The position numbers and the translations under genes are program-made. Below the pieces are notes generated by a model that saw only the letters and a program-made list of their open reading frames with translations, did no database searches and was not told the DNA's origin. From positions 1 to 64,000 of the forward strand of contig JAZNZY010000021.1 of NCBI GenBank assembly GCA_045595165.1: a stretch of 64,000 nt of DNA, given 5' to 3'. Shown here piece by piece: positions 50,445-58,099 of the stretch. Positions within the stretch are counted from its first letter, which is position 1. The number at the start of each line of letters is the position of its first letter. The stretch is from SFLA01 sp045595165. GTDB lineage: Bacteria; Bacillota; Clostridia; Oscillospirales; CAG-382.

Positions 50445-52337
50445 TTATGAACGGAAGCAATCTGCCACGGAATTTGCGGAAACGGAAAGTCCTTTTTCCT
50501 TCAAGGTGCCGTATTCATCGGCATATGCAACTGCGCCGGAGCGTATCGCCAGCAAAATATCCGTTCCTGCGGGCAGGGTTCGGACGGGGGAAGCTCCCTC
50601 TCCGTCACAAATGAGGATTGCCGTCTTTGCCAGAGCGAACAAGCCGCAGGCGTACTCGGGAGAGATGCTGTCTGCGTGATCGAGAATAAGCAAGGGAATG
50701 GAATCGAATTCCTCAAACTGCTCGGCGATCTTCTCATAGGGCGCGATGATAACGGGGGACAGCGTGTAAGGGTTGCCCTCGGGATCGGAAGCCCAGATAC
50801 ATTCATAATAATGAACGGACAGCCAGAACATTGTGGGAGTAACCTTTTTCATTATAAGACGGTTTATATCCTGCTCGGTGCAAAGGAAGGTATCATCCTC
50901 GCCATCATCGGAAAACAGGTCTATACCGTATTCGCTGTATTCACCGATAGTATCCAGAAGCTGTTTTTTCAAAGCAGTTTCCTTCATAAGCGCGGAATTT
51001 TTCGCCGCCATATCGGTAAATGCGGCAAGTATCTGCTGAGGGGACATCTCGGGGTTTATGAAGGTGTCGATATCCGTCATAAACTCGGTAAACAGACGCT
51101 TGCGCTCTTCTCTTACGGAAGAGAGTCCGCCGAAGGTGCGCACTCTTCTGGGAAGCTGATTTATAAACACTTCCCACTCCATACGGCGCTCACGAAGAGC
51201 TTTTTCCAGCTCCTCGCACTTCATAAGTGTCTGTGAAGCGGCGAAGGTTATACGCTTGCCCTCTTTAACGGGGAAGGTGATAAGGCCGGGATGCTTTTTC
51301 ACTTCGTTTACAACACGGTCGTTAAGCAGAGAAAGGGAAGAAAGCTCGCGGTAGATGCGGTCTATACATCCGTTTACGGAAGAAAAGGACACTCCGTAAC
51401 GGCGGGCACAGCCGGCAAAGATTCCGTCAGGCGAGAGAGAATCCGTATTATATGCGGGAAGGGATTGCACGCTGCTCTTTACCTCCGACCAATAGGAAGC
51501 AAGGTCATCTCCCGTTTCCGCAAGGCGGAGAGAAGGAGAAATATCGCTTCCCACTATGATGGGACGGGCAGGAACGCGGGCAAGGGCTGAATTGATTATC
51601 CAATTTGTGGAAACCTTGCGTATAAAATCCGCTTTTTCCTCTGCTGTGAGAGTGATGAAAGAAACGTCATCATCCTTACCCTCGCAAAGATCGCGGTAAA
51701 GCTTGTTGGGCATACCTGCTTTGAATATGCGGGCATACAGTCTTAACATAGGCTTTACTCCCTTTACGGGACGGGCGGGGATAATATAACAATTCTGATC
51801 GAATATAAACGAAGAATCATCTGCTCTGTTGGTTATATAACATTCGTTATAGGGAACTCCGCACACCTCTTCAAAATATGCGGTGGCAAGGCGGATGTAA
51901 GCCTCCCAAGTGCCGTTTGCGTAAATAGCGGAAATCAGTCTGGGATTAGCCGCGAAATAACCGTTTGCACGCTCGGCGTTGCCGAACACGGTATCCCCTG
52001 CCAAAAATTCCTCGTTAAAATAAGGCAGGCGGTTTTCGGTAAAGGAAAAGGTTCCGTCATTATGAAGCACTGCGGGGATATAATAAAGTCCCTTAAGGAG
52101 TGCGGGAGAGGAGGAAGAATATATACCTCCCGCCACGGTGGTGTTTACGGATTTTGCAACGATAAGTACATCCGTATCACCCGTTATGCGCATATCCTCT
52201 GCCAGAGTCACGAAACGGTTTGAATTTATTTTGCCTTGTAATATATCGTAGGAGTTAACGGGCAGAGCACCCTGCATAGGCGGATAAAGCTCCGTGCCGT
52301 TATTGAGCGCATCAAACAGATACTTTGTTATGCTCAT
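50445..52337 (-). CDS. Helicase-like protein with degenerate ATPase motifs
   Basis: The 630-residue protein is not a known enzyme to me. Near residue 565, LLILDHADSISPEYACGLF followed by AKTAILICDGEG has the shape of motifs II and III of superfamily 1 DNA helicases (normally DEASQ...GD..QLPP), but the DEAx box reads DHAD and motif III is broken. No Walker A GxxGxGKT is visible. The N-terminal 200 residues have no recognisable domain. It may be a non-catalytic descendant of a helicase. The ATG at 52337 follows GGAGGG at correct spacing. It lies 32 bp before SBP2. Confidence 0.65.
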   Translation of the reverse strand: MSITKYLFDALNNGTELYPPMQGALPVNSYDILQGKINSNRFVTLAEDMRITGDTDVLIVAKSVNTTVAGGIYSSSSPALLKGLYYIPAVLHNDGTFSFTENRLPYFNEEFLAGDTVFGNAERANGYFAANPRLISAIYANGTWEAYIRLATAYFEEVCGVPYNECYITNRADDSSFIFDQNCYIIPARPVKGVKPMLRLYARIFKAGMPNKLYRDLCEGKDDDVSFITLTAEEKADFIRKVSTNWIINSALARVPARPIIVGSDISPSLRLAETGDDLASYWSEVKSSVQSLPAYNTDSLSPDGIFAGCARRYGVSFSSVNGCIDRIYRELSSLSLLNDRVVNEVKKHPGLITFPVKEGKRITFAASQTLMKCEELEKALRERRMEWEVFINQLPRRVRTFGGLSSVREERKRLFTEFMTDIDTFINPEMSPQQILAAFTDMAAKNSALMKETALKKQLLDTIGEYSEYGIDLFSDDGEDDTFLCTEQDINRLIMKKVTPTMFWLSVHYYECIWASDPEGNPYTLSPVIIAPYEKIAEQFEEFDSIPLLILDHADSISPEYACGLFALAKTAILICDGEGASPVRTLPAGTDILLAIRSGAVAYADEYGTLKEKGLSVSANSVADCFRS

Positions 52338-52460
52338 ATACATCCCTCCAAAATTTTAATATAAAGATACAGATATAGAATATCACACTTTTTTAAATTG
52401 TGCAACTAAAATATTGTTTTTTTACATATTTTTTTGTTAAACACGAACAAAACCATGCTC

Positions 52461-52487
52461 AAATCACCCCGAAAAAGAAATCACCCC
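52461..52487 (+). repeat. Two half copies of family C
   Basis: AAATCACCCC occurs at 52461-52470 and at 52478-52487, 17 bp apart; the second goes on AAGAAG as in copies C2 and C6, then breaks off. A hairpin GCCGCCG-N7-CGGCGGC-type stem follows at 52499-52519. Confidence 0.6.
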
Positions 52488-52529
52488 AAGAAGAAACCGC
52501 CGCCGAAAAACACGGCGGCAGGCTTTCAA

Positions 52530-52582
52530 AAGTATTCTTTTATATGTTTTGCTATGTTTTCGCCCCAGACGGCACAGCCCAA
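52530..52582 (-). pseudogene. Remnant of the 3' end of an SGNH hydrolase gene
   Basis: On the minus strand this stretch reads GCAVWGENIAKHIKEYF then a stop, matching the C-terminus of the intact SGNH hydrolase at 54828 (GCAVWGENIALHMKEYLS). The DNA of 52533-52580 matches 54838-54885 at 41 of 48 positions, including 24 identical bases at one end. Upstream homology ends abruptly. The 287-bp gap holds only this and the family C half copies. Confidence 0.7.
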
Positions 52583-52630
52583 GGGCATCCGATAGGAAAT
52601 CCGCCCGACCGGTTTTTCGCTTTGTAAAGA

Positions 52631-54814
52631 TTAATCTGTGTTTTTCGAGCGTTTTCGCGCTTTAGTTACAAGAATAATAACAACTGCTATTCCCGCGAAG
52701 AGCAGTGCTCCGACAGCGGCTAAAGCCCATGCCAAAACGCTATCAGCTACTGACTGCGACACAGCGGTATTTAAAATAACGAAGACGGAAAAATGGTTTG
52801 TAGTAAAGGTGACGCTGTTAGCAGAAACTAAGGTGTTCACGGCCTCTAAACCGCCGTCCTCAGTTACGCAATAAACCGTATAGTCCTCTGTGGAATACGC
52901 ATCTTCGCAATTAAACGGCAATGTAACGGAAACGGTGCCGTTTCCAAAATCGTGGATATATTCCTGCCCGCTACGAAGGTTGATTTCATAGATTATTACT
53001 GAATTCTTATCGGCAAGTGCTGATTGCTGTACTGCGGAAAGGTTTTCCAAAAGAACGGGTGTGAGTTCAACGGTAAACAATTCGGACGTTTTCTGTTCGG
53101 CAACGGCGGTTAGCGCGGCGCTGTCAAAAGCAACAATGGCATTCCCCACAGAGATTTCCATAGAAATCCCGCGCTGCGCCGCCTGCGCTGCTATATCCGT
53201 TCCAAAAGACAGCCCGTTACAACCTTCGGAAGCAGAAAATGAAAGCGTTCCGCCATCTGCGGTATTGTTAAGCAATTCGGTTTGCTGTTGCTCATCCAAA
53301 ATATCAATAAACGTATCGGTAGGCGGACAGCTAATATCAGATTCGTCTTCCGAATTGTCTTTTTGTTCGGAGCTCACTTTTCCGAATTCGGTAGGACGGG
53401 AAATGTCATTTTTGAAGTATACCGTAAATCCGGTTTCATACTGAAGACCGATGGAAACCAGTTTTCCGTCCACAAGTTCAAAGCCGTCCTGCAAAAGCGA
53501 ATCCACAAGGTCTGTATCCGACTTTATCCATTCCGGCAAGTCCATAATTGTTTTCAGATATCCCTTAATATTGAATTCCGCATGGCCTTCTTTATGATTA
53601 GTGATCACGCCGTTTTCGTCAATAGATGCAATCTCGGGGTTGTCACTCGTCCATTCAATAAGCGGTTCAACATATATAAAATCTTCGGTTTCCGGCATTT
53701 CCATCTCTATCGGTTCAAGAAGCTTGCCGTTAAAGCCGGTTTTCACGTTCAGCCAACCGTAGCGTATACGGCACTCTGATTGATCAACACACAGTTTCAA
53801 GGCATTACCCTGATTCATATAATATTGCACACCGTTCAAGGCAAGAACAGTGGCGGCGGCGTTTACGCCGTTTTCATAGGAATAGGTTAATCCGAAGAAA
53901 TCGTGCCAGCCATTTCTGAAAAGCTCGCCTACGATCATTTCGTCCTTGCGTTCGGGATTTTCCAAATAATCTGTTCCGCACCCGTCACCGGTATAAGGAT
54001 TTGAGTGGGTAACCAGATCGTTAACCCAAATCAATTTAGAACCGGCATCGGACGGTTTTTCGCCGCTGTACAGCATAAACCGGCCGTCAATATAAACCTC
54101 TCCGCTGAGGTTTCTGGCCGGAACGGGACCGTCGCTGTCATAGATCGGTCTGATAAACTCGATATTGTCTAAAAAATAAATTCGAGATATCATATCTCTG
54201 TCTGTGTATGGATTAACGCCCCAGACCGGGTCATATAGACGCCATTCGCCATCTACATATACGAAGCACCAGGCGTGACCGACATATCCGGGTTTTGAGA
54301 TATCTTCAAAGGTCACCGAAGCCATATCATCTCTGCAGCCATCGCCCCACGCGGCTGGAATGCCTGCCAAGCGACACATATCGCGCATAAGCATAGCTTG
54401 ACCCAAGCAGTTGCCAACGCCGTCGTAAAGCACGTCATAGGAATAAGACGATCCGTCTTCGATGTATTCAATATTCTCCACGATCCAGCCGATGATGGCA
54501 TCTACCTTTTCTTGGTCGGTAGTACAGCCTTGTATGACCGATTGGGTGTGCTCGGTTAAAATGCGTTTGTCCTCATCCAATCCGTACGTCCAACGCAGAC
54601 CCAGTTCTGGATATTTTTCAATATAAATCTCATCAAGATATCGAAAATTGTCCTCTGTCATTTTAGGTGTGTATTTGAACAAAACGTCGTCCTTTTCCTC
54701 GGCAAAAGCCACCGAGCCGGTAGGTGTAGACGAAAAAACAAGAATAAGTGCAAAAGCCAGCACCGCAATACGGTACAGTTTCACGGAAAGCAAGATAACT
54801 ACCGCCTTTTTCAT
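52631..54814 (-). CDS. Surface transglutaminase-like protein with C-terminal anchor
   Basis: The 727-residue protein has a signal peptide (about 1-38), a transglutaminase-like domain (about 85-220) with catalytic Cys in VGNCLGQAM, His in YVGHAWCFVYV and Asp in LYDPVWG, a Big_2-like Ig segment near 380-410 (EWTSDNPEIASIDENGVI), a beta-rich region, and an anchoring helix followed by KARKRSK. Such proteins are peptidases or cross-linkers at the cell surface. It lies 13 bp after the SGNH gene, and a copy of the SGNH gene's 3' end lies just beyond its stop, as if this gene had been inserted. Confidence 0.85.
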   Translation of the reverse strand: MKKAVVILLSVKLYRIAVLAFALILVFSSTPTGSVAFAEEKDDVLFKYTPKMTEDNFRYLDEIYIEKYPELGLRWTYGLDEDKRILTEHTQSVIQGCTTDQEKVDAIIGWIVENIEYIEDGSSYSYDVLYDGVGNCLGQAMLMRDMCRLAGIPAAWGDGCRDDMASVTFEDISKPGYVGHAWCFVYVDGEWRLYDPVWGVNPYTDRDMISRIYFLDNIEFIRPIYDSDGPVPARNLSGEVYIDGRFMLYSGEKPSDAGSKLIWVNDLVTHSNPYTGDGCGTDYLENPERKDEMIVGELFRNGWHDFFGLTYSYENGVNAAATVLALNGVQYYMNQGNALKLCVDQSECRIRYGWLNVKTGFNGKLLEPIEMEMPETEDFIYVEPLIEWTSDNPEIASIDENGVITNHKEGHAEFNIKGYLKTIMDLPEWIKSDTDLVDSLLQDGFELVDGKLVSIGLQYETGFTVYFKNDISRPTEFGKVSSEQKDNSEDESDISCPPTDTFIDILDEQQQTELLNNTADGGTLSFSASEGCNGLSFGTDIAAQAAQRGISMEISVGNAIVAFDSAALTAVAEQKTSELFTVELTPVLLENLSAVQQSALADKNSVIIYEINLRSGQEYIHDFGNGTVSVTLPFNCEDAYSTEDYTVYCVTEDGGLEAVNTLVSANSVTFTTNHFSVFVILNTAVSQSVADSVLAWALAAVGALLFAGIAVVIILVTKARKRSKNTD

Positions 54815-54827
54815 ATTTTTCTCCTTT

Positions 54828-55883
54828 TTAAGACAGATATTCTTTCATATGCAAAGCAATATTTTCGCCCCAGACGGCACAGCCCTCGTCGTGAGGATGT
54901 CCGCCGAACACGGGTAAATCCACGTCCCCGCCCTCGCACAGGAAGCGTGTGTTATCAAAGCAGCGGAAGAAGGTGTTTTTAATATATTCGTTTACCTTTT
55001 TGCAATTTTTGGCGGCGGATTCGGGATATTCAAAGGGAGGCGCGGTCTGTACGACAACGCATATCCCGCATTTTCCCAGAATGCCCGCAACACGAGTGAT
55101 ATCTCTGCATATATCTTGGGCACTTCTGCCGTGAAGAAGATCGTTTGTGCCAAGGCAGATAACGCAAATATCGCAATCCTTCGCTCTTTCCAGCCAAGCG
55201 GCATCGGATGCGGCATCGGATGCGCGGGCGGAGCCTATGCCAAGGTTATAAAAGGAATATTCCCTTCCCAGCTTTTCTGCGGCTACTGCGCACCAATGGG
55301 CGTAGCGGTTGGGAGTTGAGCCGATACCCTGGGTAATGGAATCTCCGAGGAAGCAGATGCGTTTTTTCACTTCCCTCTTTACCTGCACGGTTAAAGGTAC
55401 GGGAACAAAAGGAGTGCGGACCCAAGCGCCGTTTTCATAAATAAAGGTGGGGATAATTATTTCCTCGTGGCAGGGAAGCTTTTTGCCCTTAAATGCGTAT
55501 TCCACGCAGAGATATTCGCCTCTACCCGCTTTGATTTTCACCGTGTCGGTAAAAAAGCGTTCACCGGGAAGAATGTTTTTATATGATGCGCCTTCAAAAA
55601 GTATTTCTGTAAATTTTTCGGGCTGTGCGGGGTTTTCCATACCGCAACGGGGAACTACGCCTACGCGGGCGCAGGATATCTGCCACTCGCCGCAAAGCAT
55701 ATTCGCCACGGAGCGGGACCCGTCCGCAAAGGTGGAATCCACCGTGTTGCCGAACATAAAGCGGTATTCGCTTCCCCCTGCAAAAACCTTGTAATATATT
55801 CTGCAAAGGTGCTCTTTGCCGTCTGATTTAAAATATGTCTGGTCAGCGCTTGACGCCAAAGTATCGGAAACGAAAGTATGCAT
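54828..55883 (-). CDS. SGNH/GDSL-type esterase
   Basis: The 351-residue protein has an N-terminal beta-sandwich region (about 1-165) and a C-terminal SGNH domain: GDSITQG near 177-183 with the nucleophile, GIGSARASD for the Gly block, LGTNDLLHG for the Asn block, and GGHPHDEG with the terminal His. No signal peptide is evident. Family members deacetylate glycans or cleave short-chain esters. TTAAAGGAG precedes the ATG and is identical in context to the site before the 55909 gene. Confidence 0.87.
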   Translation of the reverse strand: MHTFVSDTLASSADQTYFKSDGKEHLCRIYYKVFAGGSEYRFMFGNTVDSTFADGSRSVANMLCGEWQISCARVGVVPRCGMENPAQPEKFTEILFEGASYKNILPGERFFTDTVKIKAGRGEYLCVEYAFKGKKLPCHEEIIIPTFIYENGAWVRTPFVPVPLTVQVKREVKKRICFLGDSITQGIGSTPNRYAHWCAVAAEKLGREYSFYNLGIGSARASDAASDAAWLERAKDCDICVICLGTNDLLHGRSAQDICRDITRVAGILGKCGICVVVQTAPPFEYPESAAKNCKKVNEYIKNTFFRCFDNTRFLCEGGDVDLPVFGGHPHDEGCAVWGENIALHMKEYLS

Positions 55884-55908
55884 GGTATCAACTCCTTTAA
55901 GGTGAGTT

Positions 55909-56781
55909 TCAAATATAATCGGATAAAAGATGAAGCTGTGTTTGTTTTTCCGGATTTTTGCAGAATTTGTTGAACTCTTGCACTAGTTCAGAAAAGGATG
56001 CGTCCTTTTCTATAACGTTTCCGTCATTGTCAATATATTCGCTACAAAACTCCATGCTATAAAACAAACCGCAAGGAACAACCATAAAAGGACTGTTCAA
56101 TTTAAAAACACGCTTTTTACGCCAAAGGTCCCTCTTAACGTAAACGCCTTTTTCGTCATACGAAGGCTGAAGAGAATCATCGTCAAGCGGTTCTTCGGAA
56201 AAATAAACAGCATTGTATTTTTTATCTTTCTCTGTAAAGAAGGTGTGCAATTCAGCCGCGGTTATTTCTTTGAAAAAACGTTTTTGGGAATCCCAATACC
56301 AGCAATAGATAAACAAGTTCCGTTTAACAAAAAAATCTGCAATACTTAACACCGCTTTTTCCGTCCAATAGCCGCTTGGAGAAAAGGTTTTGTATTTTAT
56401 TTTGGGCTGCTTGCAAAAAGATATGGGATTATCAAACAGTTGGCAAGAGGGAGAATAATCAATTTTTACAGGCGGAAGCTTTTTCTCCTTGTTGCAAGCC
56501 GTACACTTGCAGATGATGTTTATTTCTTTAAAATCTTCTGTATCTTCTCTGCGAACATAATTAAAGGAAATGCTGAAAAAATCATTTTTACACGAGCATT
56601 TCATAACAGGAGGATATTTTTCTTGTATAAGATCATACCAATAATCCGCACTGTCCAGCATAAAATAAGATTTATCGGTTCGGGTGGTTGCAACGCCTAC
56701 ACCCTCATCTCGAATGTAACGAATTTGAAATTCGTTTTCGCCGTCCGAAGTCACGATCGGTTTGGAAACAAAAACTTGCAT
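55909..56781 (-). CDS. Unrecognised protein with paired cysteines
   Basis: I do not recognise this 290-residue protein. It has a possible zinc site made by CSCKN near 64 and CKCTACNKEK near 91-100, many aromatic residues, no signal peptide and no membrane helix. The DNA is AT-richer than its neighbours. It is preceded by TTAAAGGAGTGATATT, sharing 17 bp (reverse complement ACTCCTTTAAGGTGAGT) with the site before the SGNH gene. It ends 25 bp before that gene and so probably shares its transcript. The region upstream is a hairpin array. Confidence 0.7.
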   Translation of the reverse strand: MQVFVSKPIVTSDGENEFQIRYIRDEGVGVATTRTDKSYFMLDSADYWYDLIQEKYPPVMKCSCKNDFFSISFNYVRREDTEDFKEINIICKCTACNKEKKLPPVKIDYSPSCQLFDNPISFCKQPKIKYKTFSPSGYWTEKAVLSIADFFVKRNLFIYCWYWDSQKRFFKEITAAELHTFFTEKDKKYNAVYFSEEPLDDDSLQPSYDEKGVYVKRDLWRKKRVFKLNSPFMVVPCGLFYSMEFCSEYIDNDGNVIEKDASFSELVQEFNKFCKNPEKQTQLHLLSDYI

Positions 56782-56835
56782 AATATCACTCCTTTAAGGT
56801 GAGTATATCACGGAAGAAGAGAAAAATCAAGGCGT

Positions 56836-57094
56836 TTGCGCGGAGCGCAACATCATTGATGCGAAGCATCACATCGTTTGCACGAAGTGGAACAAATCAC
56901 GCCGTAGGCGTGTATGGAATCCGCAACTTGTTGCGGCATGGAATCAAGGCGGCGCCGTGTATGGAATCCGCAGCTTGTCTGCGGTATGGAATCAACACGA
57001 AGTGTTGAATGTAATCAATCCGAAGGTGAATACACGCTGACGCGTGATGCCATACGCCTAACGGTGATTCCATACACCCTGCGGGTGATTCCAT
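56836..57094. repeat. Family B hairpin array with TATGGAATC/GATTCCATA linkers
   Basis: About twelve short hairpins follow one another, among them TTGCGC-GGA-GCGCAA (56836), TGATGC-GAA-GCATCA (56857), CACGCC-GTA-GGCGTG (56898), CCGCAA-CTTG-TTGCGG (56921), CCGCAG-N5-CTGCGG (56968), TCAACAC-GAA-GTGTTGA (56992), CACGC-N4-GCGTG (57033) and CACCC-TGC-GGGTG (57075). In the left half linkers are TATGGAATC-like (56913, 56938, 56960, 56985), in the right half the inverse GATTCCATA (57065, 57088). Together with the following family C element it fills the 409-bp gap from 56782. Confidence 0.85.
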
Positions 57095-57095
57095 G

Positions 57096-57154
57096 CCAAT
57101 CCTTATGCACCCCAAAAGCGCAAAGCGTTTTCGGGGGACCCCGCTTCGGATTGG
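57096..57154 (+). repeat. Family C element C8 nested in an outer stem
   Basis: CACCCC (57108-57113), arms AAAAGCG and CGTTTTC around CAAAG, then GGGGGACCCCG (57133-57143). An outer stem CCAATCC (57096-57102)/GGATTGG (57148-57154) encloses it, so array and element form one larger structure. Confidence 0.85.
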
Positions 57155-57158
57155 ATAG

Positions 57159-57189
57159 AAAAAAGACCGTTCGATGAACGGTCTTTTTT
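57159..57189 (-). terminator. Terminator of tRNA-Ala
   Basis: AAAAAAGACCGTTC and GAACGGTCTTTTTT pair over 14 bp with a 3-4 nt loop, starting one base after the CCA end of the tRNA on the minus strand. Confidence 0.92.
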
Positions 57190-57190
57190 C

Positions 57191-57266
57191 TGGTGGAGCA
57201 TACGGGACTCGAACCCGTGACCCCAACACTGCCAGTGTTGTGCGCTCCCAGCTGCGCTAATGCCCC
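57191..57266 (-). tRNA. tRNA-Ala (anticodon GGC)
   Basis: This 76-nt sequence has the acceptor stem GGGGCAT/ATGCTCC followed by an encoded ACCA, and includes the G3:U70 wobble pair that identifies alanine tRNAs. The anticodon stem CAACA/TGTTG encloses CTGGCAG with anticodon GGC, and the T arm holds GGTTCGAGTCC. It decodes GCC and GCU. Confidence 0.96.
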
Positions 57267-57276
57267 GTCGAGGCAA

Positions 57277-57306
57277 ATTATAACATACGGTGCACGCGTT
57301 TGTCAA
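57277..57306 (-). promoter_or_regulatory. tRNA-Ala promoter
   Basis: On the minus strand TTGACA (complement of 57301-57306), 18 bp, TATAAT (complement of 57277-57282), 11 bp before the mature tRNA end. Confidence 0.85.
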
Positions 57307-57322
57307 TAATCTGCCGTAAAAA

Positions 57323-58099
57323 TCATATTGTGTGGGCGTAGACGGAAAAATGATACTCTTTTTCCAGTTCTTTTGCGGCGGAAACCGCTTCCCTTTCCGT
57401 TCCGAAAACGCCGAAGACTGCGCTTCCGCTTCCGCTTAACATTGCGTTTTTTGCGCCCAAAGCCAAAAGGCGTTTAATTGCGGTCTTACATTCCGAAGGA
57501 CACACTGTATCAAAAGAATTGAAAAACAGGTTTTCCTTGTACGAAACCGTTTCTCTTTGCGTTTCGTCAAGAAGCGAATACATTTTTCCCGTGGGGCAAT
57601 CCGCATCCGGCTTGACTATGGCGAGATGAAGATGCTCCTTCTCCATTGGGGTGACAATATCACCGATACCGCCGCATCTTGCCTTGCCGCCGTAAACGCA
57701 AAAGGGTATATCCGCGCCAAGAGGCGCGCTGATGCTTGCAAGGGTCTGCGTATCCAGCCCCGCATTATACATTTCATTAAGCCCGCGGAGGACTGCCGCC
57801 GCATCTGCGCTGCCGCCGCCCAACCCCGCTTTGGAGGGAATGTGCTTTTTTACGGTTATTTTAACGGACGGAATTGTGCCCGTGTAACCGAAAAACGCCT
57901 GCGCCGCGCGGTACGCAAGATTATCCCTTTCGGGCACGTCCATATCGCAAAAAACACGCAATGTATCGCACTTTTCGAATGATACCTCATCATACAGGCT
58001 TACGGTGTGCATTACGGTATCTATTTGGTGATACCCGTCTTCACGCTTTTGCCCGACGGACAAAAACAGATTTATTTTTGCAAACGCTTTTTCTGTCAT
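57323..58099 (-). CDS. ispE: 4-diphosphocytidyl-2-C-methyl-D-erythritol kinase
   Basis: The 258-residue GHMP kinase phosphorylates CDP-ME in the non-mevalonate isoprenoid pathway. AKINLFLSVG opens the protein, the glycine-rich phosphate loop is PSKAGLGGGSADAAA near 88-102, and LSGSGSAVFGVF is the third GHMP motif. Length is a little under the usual 280-310. ATGA overlap with the aminotransferase gene before it indicates co-translation; the neighbours are not isoprenoid genes. Confidence 0.94.
   Translation of the reverse strand: MTEKAFAKINLFLSVGQKREDGYHQIDTVMHTVSLYDEVSFEKCDTLRVFCDMDVPERDNLAYRAAQAFFGYTGTIPSVKITVKKHIPSKAGLGGGSADAAAVLRGLNEMYNAGLDTQTLASISAPLGADIPFCVYGGKARCGGIGDIVTPMEKEHLHLAIVKPDADCPTGKMYSLLDETQRETVSYKENLFFNSFDTVCPSECKTAIKRLLALGAKNAMLSGSGSAVFGVFGTEREAVSAAKELEKEYHFSVYAHTI

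Noticed and set aside
48817..50679. A 620-codon open frame on the + strand
   Set aside because: It is antisense to SBP2, which has a clear lipoprotein signal, family motifs and a paralogue on the minus strand.
56836..57094. Possible CRISPR array, since short sequences repeat at 20-30 bp intervals
   Set aside because: The repeated part is only 7-9 bp, changes orientation halfway, and the segments between are self-complementary hairpins, unlike spacers. No cas gene is in the window.
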